NCBI GenBank assembly: GCA_029010655.1
Contig: JAQXKW010000151.1
Span: forward strand, 1-11,395
Direction of reading: 5' to 3'
From: Clostridia bacterium
Lineage (GTDB): Bacteria; Bacillota; Clostridia; Oscillospirales; CAG-272
DNA length: 11,395 bases
Below are positions 1 through 5,271 of this stretch, one piece after another (positions within the stretch are counted from its first letter, which is position 1; each line of letters opens with the position of its first letter). The notes beneath the pieces are model-generated. The model saw nothing but the letters and a program-made list of their open reading frames with translations. It was not told the origin of the DNA and ran no database searches. The position numbers were made by a program, and so were the translations under genes.

Positions 1-2
1 GA

Positions 3-30
3 TTGAATTTGTAACGAATAGTGGTATAAT
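3..30 (+). promoter_or_regulatory. sigma-A promoter of leader RNA 1
   Basis: A TTGAAT -35 box (3-8) and a perfect TATAAT -10 box (25-30) are separated by 16 bases. The expected start point, near base 37, is the first base of the closing stem of the structured RNA that follows, so the RNA would begin exactly at its own basal helix. Confidence 0.75.
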
Positions 31-189
31 AAAGAAGCCAAACAAATTCGATATGCACCATGAGTTGATTTCACCAAGGGGGTAGTATACCCTTTTCGCG
101 CGTTACACAAATAGATTTGCATAGGTAAAAATGCAAGCTCCCTATTTGTGTGATGTGCGTGACACTCATGCTGTATAGAATTTGTTTGG

Positions 190-245
190 CGACAATTGGA
201 GTTTGCGTTTTTCGGTGCGCTGACTTCGGTTGGCGCACTTTTTTA
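190..245 (+). repeat. 56-nt conserved 3' block, copy 1
   Basis: Bases 190-245 match 1574-1629 at 55 of 56 positions; the only difference is G207 versus A1591. The block contains the linker CGACAATTGGAGTTTGC plus a short T run, the terminator hairpin and its six-T tail. It is far better conserved than the RNA body upstream of it. Confidence 0.9.
215..244 (+). terminator. intrinsic terminator of leader RNA 1 (UUCG loop)
   Basis: GTGCGCTGAC pairs with GTTGGCGCAC around a TTCG tetraloop: ten pairs, two of them G-U, closed by the very stable C(UUCG)G loop. Six T residues follow (239-244). The GGAGG ribosome binding site of the next gene starts six bases later at 251, so any expression of that gene from the upstream promoter needs read-through. 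Confidence 0.85.
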
Positions 246-262
246 TTTTTGGAGGTAGCGAA

Positions 263-946
263 ATGAAAACATTGAAAACCATATTTGCAATTCTCCTATT
301 GATTGCAATCATCCCCTGCATAATCTATCTGGGTAATTATACCATTTCCATGAGAGCAGTTTGTGATGCTATAAGTCACGCAGGGTTTAGTAATGATGTA
401 TCTGATTATATGACAATCTATCATACCGCTAATTCCAATATAGCACTAACGCTTGCAATCATTCCTCTATTCATTTCTGCGGCTGTTGTGGGTTTATCCA
501 TGAAAAAGAAATATTACGGAAGTCTGATCGCGGGCGCGCTTCCGATGGTCGCACTTATTTGGTTGGTAATCTCCACCTGTATGATGGCCACTCTAAGAGA
601 TCATCCAATTATCGACCTGTTTTATAATGTCGATGGATATTACAATGCGCTTTACGCAGGAACTCTTAAAAGATTTGCTTTCACCATCATGATACCGACA
701 TTTGGGTATTTGATCATCGGTATCATTGAAACGAGAAAATATATTCACAAAATGAAAGCCGGACTACCAGTAGAAGAAGAGGTCAAACCTCCGGTTGTAA
801 CTCGTACGCCTGCTCCTCTAAGTAGCTCGGTTTATCAATCCCCTTCGGCAGCAACAGAACTAAAACAGATGAAAGAACTATTAGATATGGGAATCATTAC
901 TCCGGAAGAATTTGACGCAAAGAAAAAGCAGTTACTTGGTTTATAA
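263..946 (+). CDS. four-helix membrane protein with C-terminal SHOCT domain
   Basis: The protein has 227 residues. The start at 263 is chosen because GGAGG (251-255) lies 7 bases upstream; an earlier in-frame ATG at 230 lies inside the terminator hairpin. Hydrophobic segments at about 5-24, 59-79, 86-109 and 139-156 suggest four membrane helices. A proline/serine-rich linker (172-197) follows, then a SHOCT domain (about 198-226): a hydrophobic helix, the turn GIITPEEFDAKK, and the ending QLLGL. SHOCT is a short C-terminal module of unknown function, often interpreted as an oligomerisation or interaction domain. The last codons match the SHOCT end of the gene at 3109 almost exactly in DNA. The gene is alone behind leader RNA 1. 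I do not recognise a specific function. Confidence 0.85.
   Translation: MKTLKTIFAILLLIAIIPCIIYLGNYTISMRAVCDAISHAGFSNDVSDYMTIYHTANSNIALTLAIIPLFISAAVVGLSMKKKYYGSLIAGALPMVALIWLVISTCMMATLRDHPIIDLFYNVDGYYNALYAGTLKRFAFTIMIPTFGYLIIGIIETRKYIHKMKAGLPVEEEVKPPVVTRTPAPLSSSVYQSPSAATELKQMKELLDMGIITPEEFDAKKKQLLGL
917..939 (+). repeat. SHOCT-coding DNA repeat, copy 1
   Basis: These 23 bases are identical to 3757-3779. The match extends to about 35 bases with two differences. Identity at synonymous positions is unusual given that the rest of the two genes is unrelated, and points to recent duplication or gene conversion between the cassettes. Confidence 0.85.
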
Positions 947-956
947 TTATATATCC

Positions 957-992
957 CCGCCGTGCCCTATATAGGATGCGGCGGCTCTTTTT
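957..992 (+). terminator. intrinsic terminator of SHOCT gene 1
   Basis: CCGCCG (957-962) pairs with CGGCGG (979-984). The stem continues through two G-U pairs, one C-A mismatch and CCT/AGG to an ATAT loop. CTCTTTTT follows. It starts 10 bases after the stop codon. The left arm, with the preceding ATATCCC, recurs after the gene ending at 3939. Confidence 0.85.
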
Positions 993-1146
993 ATCTCTCT
1001 AAAATCTCTATGTACTTATATACAGTAGTGCGGCTCAAATCACACACTCTCGCAAGCTCTGACACGTTGAGTTGCTTGTTCTTATACGCCGGATAGTGTC
1101 GGTAAAATACTTGCGGTATATCGTCCTTTGTGAGCGGCGGTCTGCG
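991..1146 (-). pseudogene. serine recombinase (resolvase/invertase) C-terminal fragment
   Basis: Read from 1146 down to the TAA at 991-993, one frame encodes about 51 residues beginning RRPPLTKDDIPQVFY and ending TTVYKYIEILER. The part containing LNVSELARVCDLSRTTVYKY is a typical C-terminal helix-turn-helix of small serine recombinases of clostridial mobile elements. The catalytic N-terminal domain with its active-site serine is absent. Upstream the frame is replaced by a different gene fragment, so this cannot make a working enzyme. The identification rests on motif recall and is fairly firm; the exact boundary is uncertain by a few codons because both fragments share the junction sequence. 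Confidence 0.75.
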
Positions 1147-1310
1147 AATATTCCAAAATTCTCTTGCAAGTATTCTACGATATCTTGCGCGGAAACAAAA
1201 TGTTCCTCATCGGTTTCGCGCATCAGATATTGATAAACCAAAAACGGCTTCATCTTTTGGTCGTACTTACGACCGCTATTTTCGCTGCGCTTGTCTTGTG
1301 TTTCTGCCAT
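1035..1310 (-). pseudogene. WYL-type HTH regulator N-terminal fragment, fused out of frame
   Basis: From the ATG at 1310-1308, with an upstream AAGGCGG ribosome binding site, the frame reads MAETQDKRSENSGRKYDQK and continues through a winged-helix-like stretch ending ENFGIFADRRS. This resembles the N-terminal DNA-binding domain of WYL-domain transcription regulators of Clostridia. At about 1134-1146 regulator homology ends and the DNA becomes the serine recombinase tail read in another frame. The chimeric frame then runs through meaningless residues to a stop at 1035, 91 residues in all. The WYL ligand-binding domain is missing. The promoter and ribosome binding site look intact, so a short DNA-binding peptide could in principle still be made. 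WYL assignment is from memory of the family. Confidence 0.65.
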
Positions 1311-1335
1311 GGAATCACCGCCTTTTGATGCCTTA

Positions 1336-1364
1336 ATTATACCATTTTGATGTGCATTTTTCAA
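1336..1364 (-). promoter_or_regulatory. sigma-A promoter of the regulator fragment
   Basis: On the minus strand TTGAAA (1364-1359) and TATAAT (1341-1336) are exactly 17 bases apart. The ATG of the fragment lies 25 bases downstream. The promoter looks undamaged although the gene behind it is broken. It is divergent from the leader 2 promoter, with 29 bases between the two -35 boxes. Confidence 0.8.
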
Positions 1365-1393
1365 TATAACGTCCGGATTTTTCGCTGTAATAG

Positions 1394-1422
1394 TTTACAA
1401 AACGATAAAAATGTGATATAAT
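1394..1422 (+). promoter_or_regulatory. sigma-A promoter of leader RNA 2
   Basis: TTTACA (1394-1399) and TATAAT (1417-1422) are exactly 17 bases apart. The predicted start near 1429 is a few bases before the closing stem of leader RNA 2 at 1435, matching the arrangement at leader RNA 1. Confidence 0.85.
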
Positions 1423-1573
1423 AAGTGCGCTACTCAATAACGATATGCGGATAAGCTCCCTTTTTATAGGGGGGTTATACCCATGTCTATTTGTGCGAAA
1501 GTTGTTGAGTTTCGGTAAAAACGCAAATTCCGCAACTTTCGTGGAGAGCTATCCATATCGTTGTTATTGTGTA

Positions 1574-1629
1574 CGACAATTGGAGTTTGCATTTTTCGGT
1601 GCGCTGACTTCGGTTGGCGCACTTTTTTA
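1574..1629 (+). repeat. 56-nt conserved 3' block, copy 2
   Basis: This is the partner of 190-245, with 55 of 56 bases identical. After it the two loci diverge completely, each with its own ribosome binding site and gene. Confidence 0.9.
1599..1628 (+). terminator. intrinsic terminator of leader RNA 2 (UUCG loop)
   Basis: The hairpin is identical to that of leader 1: a ten-pair stem with a TTCG loop, then six T residues (1623-1628). It lies about 8 bases upstream of the ribosome binding site of the lipoprotein gene. Confidence 0.85.
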
Positions 1630-1652
1630 CATAAAGGAAAGAGGAAACGAAC

Positions 1653-2513
1653 ATGAAAAAGACAAGTGCTTTGATTCTTGCATTGGTGCTTTGCTTCGGT
1701 TTGTGTGCCTGTGGCGACGATGGCGACAAAATTACAGTGGTATCGAAAGGAATGTCACCGATTATAAATGACGGAGATACGGTTTTTTGCCATTCAATTG
1801 AGGATACATCAGAACTATCCATAGGCGACATTATTGTTTACTGGACAATTATGAATGGTCAGCGTGTTGCATATGCCAGTCGAATTAAAAACATTTATGA
1901 CGGCGGCGGTTATTTGATTTTTGAAACACAAGACGATAACAACGAGTATGCCAACTCTTTGACTGTACATGAATCGGAAATAATAGGAGAATTCACAAAT
2001 ACAAATCCACAAAAAGCGGAGTGCAACCATAGTTGGCGTAATGCTACTTGCTTCAAACCAAGGATTTGTGATATCTGCGGTGCAACTGAAGGCGGTGTAG
2101 TTAGCCACAGTTGGAAGGATGCCACCTATTCCGCACCTAAAACTTGTACGATATGTGGAGCAACTGAAGGCTCCAAATTACCCCCTGTGATTGCCCCGGA
2201 TGATACAACTGCTCCTGAATTGATTTCTTTCACCCTTGACAAAACAAATGTTAAGGTGGGCGACGTTATCACCTTTACTGCAGAAATCAAAGATAGCAGC
2301 ACAATTTACTATGCCGAATTCCAGTTCAAATGCGGTGCAGATTACCACAATGTTTTCCTAGAGAATGTTGGTGAAAACACCTATTCCGGGACGCTGACAA
2401 TTACAGATTCTTTTGTGAGTGGTACTTATAGCATATCATGGATTTCGATACAGGACTATGCTGGTAACGATGCCGACCTGTCCAGTGATGTCGCTTTTAC
2501 TGTTACAAATTAA
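1653..2513 (+). CDS. lipoprotein with degenerate signal-peptidase-like domain, CxxC repeats and Ig-like domain
   Basis: The protein has 286 residues. GGAAAGAGG (1636-1644) lies 8 bases before the ATG. A lipoprotein signal (1-19) ends in the lipobox LCAC, with Cys20 as the lipidated residue. Residues 27-115 follow the order of a signal peptidase I/SipW-like fold: VSKGMSP, GDTVF, SIGDIIVYW, ASRI, DDNN, IIGEF. The catalytic serine of the usual SGSM box is Gly33, and the THRI-type histidine position is Ser76, so it should be inactive as a protease. Two tandem units at about 126-147 and 152-173 have the pattern HSW..AT...C..CGATEG, reminiscent of small zinc ribbons. The C-terminal part (about 187-286) looks like a secreted Ig-like beta domain. 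It is the first gene after leader RNA 2. Function unknown; surface binding is a guess. Confidence 0.8.
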   Translation: MKKTSALILALVLCFGLCACGDDGDKITVVSKGMSPIINDGDTVFCHSIEDTSELSIGDIIVYWTIMNGQRVAYASRIKNIYDGGGYLIFETQDDNNEYANSLTVHESEIIGEFTNTNPQKAECNHSWRNATCFKPRICDICGATEGGVVSHSWKDATYSAPKTCTICGATEGSKLPPVIAPDDTTAPELISFTLDKTNVKVGDVITFTAEIKDSSTIYYAEFQFKCGADYHNVFLENVGENTYSGTLTITDSFVSGTYSISWISIQDYAGNDADLSSDVAFTVTN

Positions 2514-2589
2514 TCCACTATGTTTTCTGTTGATGCATTTTTTCATAAGATTTTGCCCTAATATTTAACATAAAAAAGAGGAAACGAAA

Positions 2590-3090
2590 ATGAAAAATAG
2601 CACTATAAATTACGACGCAATCAATTACAAACAACTATATCTGGAAAAATTCAAAAAGCTTCCCAATATCTATTACATTTCAACTCTTGTGGCTGTAATT
2701 GCTGTCGGTGTACTGGATCTTTTGGTATCTACGGGTTTTCTTTCTTGGGCGTACGGCGGCCTGCTCTCTTTTTTGGTTGGAACAGAGAATTATATTTCCG
2801 GTATTCTTGCTATGATTATTTGGGTTGCAATCGCTTTTGGCGCGGCCTACCTTGTGCGGCATCTGTTTGCGATTGGACTCTCCCAAAAAATTGTTGTTGC
2901 AGATACTTTGCTGGATATCAAAAAAGGACATCCTACCTATTCTACTATGCCCAATATGAAAACGAATAACCCCTCTCAGAAGAGCGCAACCCAAGCAGCT
3001 TTGGAGCGTATTGCAAAATTGAAAGATCAAGGGGTCTTGACGGAAGAAGAAGCCGCCAAAATGCGTGCAGACGTTCTTGCTGGAAATTGA
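2590..3090 (+). CDS. membrane protein with C-terminal SHOCT-like domain
   Basis: The protein has 166 residues and starts behind AAAAAGAGG, in a context (CATAAA, then AGAGGAAACGA) nearly the same as that of the lipoprotein gene. An N-terminal polar stretch of about 27 residues precedes two or three hydrophobic segments (about 28-49, 54-66 and 70-90). A SHOCT-like helical hairpin closes the protein (about 134-163): ALERIAKLKDQGVLTEEEAAK. It lies 76 bases after the lipoprotein and 18 bases before the next SHOCT gene, so the three are probably one transcript. I see no promoter or terminator in the 76-base gap. No catalytic motif is visible and I do not recognise a named family beyond the C-terminal module. 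Confidence 0.8.
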   Translation: MKNSTINYDAINYKQLYLEKFKKLPNIYYISTLVAVIAVGVLDLLVSTGFLSWAYGGLLSFLVGTENYISGILAMIIWVAIAFGAAYLVRHLFAIGLSQKIVVADTLLDIKKGHPTYSTMPNMKTNNPSQKSATQAALERIAKLKDQGVLTEEEAAKMRADVLAGN

Positions 3091-3108
3091 CCATGGTGAG
3101 GTAGACAG

Positions 3109-3939
3109 ATGTTACTTATGATTCGATATGTTCCACTAATTGTGATTCTTATTTGCACAATTATCAAGTTTTACAAACAGCACCGTACTGCTGGGATGAA
3201 GGACTATCGTAATTTGTTAGTTTCCTTGGTTTCTATGGGTGGTTATCTGCTTGTCGAGTCAACACCCACTCTCAGCTTTTTGGGGTTTCGTATCAACGAG
3301 CTTTCCGTTGGCTTTTTTCTTGTAGCGATCGGCGCCGTGTCCGGTAAGCGGCTTTGGAGTTTGATTGGCGCACTCTGGTTTTCGTTACATTCAGTCGTAG
3401 TCTTTGTGACGGGACAAGGAGATTCTTTGATAATGGCTGTCAATGCTACCGCCTGCTTGTTTCTGACGGTTGTCGCCTTCTATCAAAACAAGGCGCATAA
3501 GGAACTTCCATTAGTTCTTTGGATTGCGTTACTGGCTGTTTGCTTGCTTTCGAGAAATTGGGGTATCAACATTACTTTGCTTGCCATGATTGTGTGGTTT
3601 TCGCCTAAGTTAGAGAAAAAGGTCAAAACGTCGCAATTTGCCACCGAACCGGAAAGAACCACAGAGAATACGACCGATCTGGAAGAAAAATTGGCAACTC
3701 TGGAAAACCTACAGGCACTTCTTGTCAGCGGTGCTATCTCCAAAGAGGAATTTGAAGCAAAGAAAAAGCAGTTACTTGGATTGTCGAATACATATAGCGC
3801 CCCCACCATGGTGCAGAGCATTGGAAAGTGCAATATTTGCGGCCGCGAAAATGTTCCGATAGAAAGTACAGAAGTGATTGTGGCAGGTATGTCCCGTAAA
3901 CGTACTATGTGTGCCGAGTGCGCCGCCAAATATAAGTAA
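3109..3939 (+). CDS. polytopic membrane protein with SHOCT domain and four-cysteine zinc-finger-like tail
   Basis: The protein has 276 residues. The start at 3109 follows GAGGT with good spacing; a second ATG three codons on is possible. About seven hydrophobic segments lie between residues 5 and 164. A charged linker with many Thr and Glu (173-194) leads to a SHOCT domain (195-225) ending QLLGL, whose DNA is nearly identical to that of the gene at 263. Unlike the other two, the chain continues to a C-terminal knuckle with CNIC (Cys241, Cys244) and CAEC (Cys268, Cys271), 23 residues apart, likely a cytoplasmic zinc site. It is the last gene of cassette 2. Its role is unknown; cytoplasmic SHOCT and zinc modules suggest protein-protein contacts at the membrane. 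Confidence 0.82.
   Translation: MLLMIRYVPLIVILICTIIKFYKQHRTAGMKDYRNLLVSLVSMGGYLLVESTPTLSFLGFRINELSVGFFLVAIGAVSGKRLWSLIGALWFSLHSVVVFVTGQGDSLIMAVNATACLFLTVVAFYQNKAHKELPLVLWIALLAVCLLSRNWGINITLLAMIVWFSPKLEKKVKTSQFATEPERTTENTTDLEEKLATLENLQALLVSGAISKEEFEAKKKQLLGLSNTYSAPTMVQSIGKCNICGRENVPIESTEVIVAGMSRKRTMCAECAAKYK
3757..3779 (+). repeat. SHOCT-coding DNA repeat, copy 2
   Basis: These 23 bases are identical to 917-939 and lie in the same reading frame and the same domain position. The copy here is followed by 50 more codons instead of a stop. Confidence 0.85.
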
Positions 3940-3949
3940 TCGAATAATC

Positions 3950-3980
3950 ATATCCCCGCCGTGTCCTACTGGACTTTTTT
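3950..3980 (+). terminator. weak or decayed terminator after SHOCT gene 3
   Basis: ATATCCCCGCCGTG (3950-3963) equals 951-964, the left arm of the strong terminator after SHOCT gene 1. The matching right arm is missing here. What remains is a four-pair hairpin GTCC-TACT-GGAC and six T residues. It may still work weakly. It looks like the point where the duplicated cassette ends and other DNA begins. Confidence 0.5.
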
Positions 3981-3998
3981 CTGTGAACCATGTATAAT
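3969..3998 (+). promoter_or_regulatory. possible promoter upstream of the rubrerythrin remnant
   Basis: A perfect TATAAT (3993-3998) is preceded 18 bases upstream by CTGGAC, a poor -35 match. If active it would transcribe only the remnant and the terminator at 4093-4119. Confidence 0.3.
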
Positions 3999-4002
3999 GT
4001 AG

Positions 4003-4077
4003 TCACATCCAATGGCTCGTGACGAAGCCCGACACGGCAAGGCATTTGCAGGACTTCTCAAGAGATACTTTGGCTGA
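4003..4077 (+). pseudogene. rubrerythrin C-terminal remnant
   Basis: From 4012 the frame reads MARDEARHGKAF, then AGLLKRYFG and TGA (4075-4077). This 21-residue string matches my memory of the end of the diiron domain of clostridial rubrerythrins, including the ExxH iron-binding motif (EARH). A TAG lies in frame at 4000-4002 and there is no ribosome binding site, so the rest of the gene is lost. Rubrerythrin detoxifies peroxide in anaerobes. The remnant directly abuts the accessory cassettes, which suggests an insertion or deletion removed its 5' part. The match is short, so identification is by motif only. Confidence 0.65.
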
Positions 4078-4092
4078 GTTTAAGAAAATTGA

Positions 4093-4119
4093 AAGGGCTG
4101 TCGTTCGACAGCCCTTTTT
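4093..4119 (+). terminator. intrinsic terminator after the rubrerythrin remnant
   Basis: AAGGGCTGTCG and CGACAGCCCTT form a perfect inverted repeat around TT, folding as GGGCTGTC-GTTC-GACAGCCC, followed by five T residues. It starts 16 bases after the remnant's stop codon and is probably the original terminator of that gene. Confidence 0.85.
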
Positions 4120-4183
4120 CAGCGGACAGGAATATGGTTGGCGGTTAGCGGCAAAGGCATATGGAAAGGGCGGCTTAGCCGCT

Positions 4184-4223
4184 AAAAACCGACGGGGCTG
4201 TCAATTACATTGACAGCCCCGTC
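4184..4223 (-). terminator. intrinsic terminator of the sortase/LCP operon
   Basis: A 14-pair perfect stem (4191-4204 with 4210-4223) carries a five-base loop. On the minus strand it is followed by GG and then five T residues (4188-4184). It sits 4 bases beyond the LCP stop codon. A further inverted repeat TTAGCGGC/GCCGCTAA (4145-4152/4178-4185) lies just beyond. Confidence 0.85.
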
Positions 4224-4227
4224 ATGC

Positions 4228-5271
4228 TTATTTTTTCGTGTAGAACAGCTCCAGTATCGTTTCGTAAAGCACCGTGCTGTCAGGGGTAAACTGAGCGTAG
4301 CCGTCAACCTTTTCGATTGTTCCGGGAATTGAGTAGAGCTTCATATTCTCAACTCCGCTCAGATAATTCGCCGCCAGATATGTAATCTGCGATGCGCTGA
4401 TGTTCGTTACCATATAGTCCTGAACGGAATTATACAGCGTAAGCGGGAAGGAAATGTTCTCCTTTGTTTTCTGAACGGCAATTTTTGCAAATGCGGAAAT
4501 GTAGCTTTTCTGCCGCTCAATGCGGGCGTTGTTTGAAGTAAGCTCGGGCATCCAGCGCCATCTGAGATAGCGCATTGCCTGCTGACCGTTAAGGGTCACC
4601 GTGCCGCCCGTAGGGGTCATGCCGTCGTCGGTGTATTCGGGTACCGTTACGCCGCCTACTGCGTCGTTAAGAACGGGAATCGCCTCAAAATCAATTGCCA
4701 TATATGAGCTTATGGGAACGTTGTAAAGAAGTCGGGAAACGGAAACCGCTACGTTCTCACAGCTCTTTTCCTTGCCGTCACCATACGCATATGCAAGGCA
4801 AAGCTGCATTTTCTCCGTTCCCAGATAACCGCCCTGGTGGGAGTATTTATTTACGTCAACCATGGAATCTCTGGAAATCGCAAGTACGGAAACCGCTTTC
4901 GTTTCTGTGTTTAATACCGCCAGATATACGGCGTCAGCCTGACCGTTGTAGCCTATGCCCTCGTTGTCCTCAAAGCTGTACTTGTCCGCACCCAAAAGAA
5001 GAATGGGGACGGCATTTTCGTTAAATTCGTATTTTTCGCCGTTGTAGTACACGGTAGCGCCGTCCTGCTCGATAACAACGTCCTCAAGATCGTCGGGCGT
5101 AGTTATAACAACGTCCTCCGGCGGCGTGTTTTTCAGAGAGTTTTTTCCCACGTTATACATAATAAGTGCGGTAGCCCCGGCGGCCAGCGCAAGGCCGAGA
5201 ATAACCGAAATTATTATAATAATCGCCTTAACTGCCTTGTTCATTTTCTTTTTCTCATTTTGTGAGCTCAT
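4228..5271 (-). CDS. LytR-CpsA-Psr (LCP) family cell-wall glycopolymer ligase
   Basis: The protein has 347 residues. LCP enzymes transfer undecaprenyl-linked glycopolymers, such as teichoic acids or capsule, to peptidoglycan outside the membrane. A lysine-rich N-terminus precedes one membrane helix (about 14-39), then an acidic linker. The LCP domain covers about 88-265: ILLLGAD (90-96), QADAVYL with Asp113, AISRDS with Arg134 and Asp135, then NARIERQ with Arg250 and Arg253. These correspond to the pyrophosphate- and Mg-binding residues of the family. The start is supported by AAGGAGTG about 10 bases upstream. It overlaps the sortase gene by 17 bases, implying coupled translation. A strong terminator follows. 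Which polymer it attaches cannot be told from the sequence. Confidence 0.9.
   Translation of the reverse strand: MSSQNEKKKMNKAVKAIIIIISVILGLALAAGATALIMYNVGKNSLKNTPPEDVVITTPDDLEDVVIEQDGATVYYNGEKYEFNENAVPILLLGADKYSFEDNEGIGYNGQADAVYLAVLNTETKAVSVLAISRDSMVDVNKYSHQGGYLGTEKMQLCLAYAYGDGKEKSCENVAVSVSRLLYNVPISSYMAIDFEAIPVLNDAVGGVTVPEYTDDGMTPTGGTVTLNGQQAMRYLRWRWMPELTSNNARIERQKSYISAFAKIAVQKTKENISFPLTLYNSVQDYMVTNISASQITYLAANYLSGVENMKLYSIPGTIEKVDGYAQFTPDSTVLYETILELFYTKK

Larger units (their letters stand above)
37..245 (+). ncRNA. structured leader RNA, copy 1 (unrecognised class)
   Basis: This is an approximately 208-nt RNA with a long, nearly continuous basal helix. Bases 37-49 pair perfectly with 178-190, 52-57 with 172-177 (one G-U), and 59-65 with 164-170. 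Inside are a small hairpin, GGGTA/TACCC (80-84/88-92), and a two-part arm, 105-114/142-151 (10 perfect pairs) capped by TTGCAT/ATGCAA (117-122/131-136) with an AGGTAAAA loop. A linker (191-213) leads to a terminator hairpin. A second copy at about 1429-1629 has the same stems with different bases. The terminator stands immediately before the ribosome binding site of the next gene, the layout of a transcription-attenuating leader, although a stand-alone small RNA is also possible. I compared it from memory with common riboswitches and T-box leaders and saw no match. Confidence 0.7.
1429..1629 (+). ncRNA. structured leader RNA, copy 2 (unrecognised class)
   Basis: The layout matches copy 1. The basal helix is 1435-1446 with 1555-1560 and 1564-1569 (a TTG bulge) and continues as GGATA/TATCC (1449-1453/1550-1554). 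A small hairpin GGGT/ACCC (1472-1475/1479-1482) follows. The long arm is CGAAAGTTG/CAACTTTCG (1496-1504/1533-1541), capped by GAGTTT/AAATTC (1507-1512/1525-1530). Its apical loop contains GGTAAAAA, as in copy 1. Stem bases differ from copy 1 while pairing is kept, so base changes are compensatory. Shared primary sequence is confined to the AGGGGG...TATACCC hairpin, the GGTAAAAA(C/T)GCAA apical segment and the 3' block. The start coordinate is predicted from the promoter. Confidence 0.7.

Noticed and set aside
37..245. Leader RNA as a retron ncRNA, because its 5' and 3' ends are complementary like a1/a2.
   Set aside because: No reverse transcriptase gene is nearby, and the RNA ends in an intrinsic terminator before an unrelated membrane gene.
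37..245. Leader RNA as a T-box, TPP, FMN, purine, SAM or cobalamin riboswitch.
   Set aside because: None of the hallmark sequences of these classes that I know, such as the T-box GGTGG bulge or the purine core, can be found, and the downstream genes are not biosynthetic.
230..262. ATG at 230 as the start of SHOCT gene 1.
   Set aside because: It lies inside the leader terminator hairpin and has no ribosome binding site; the ATG at 263 has GGAGG 7 bases upstream.
1130..1336. A 68-codon plus-strand frame opposite the regulator fragment.
   Set aside because: The minus strand shows recognisable regulator and recombinase sequence; this is its antisense shadow.
4019..4213. A 64-codon plus-strand frame.
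   Set aside because: It crosses the rubrerythrin remnant in another frame and runs through two terminator hairpins, with no ribosome binding site.
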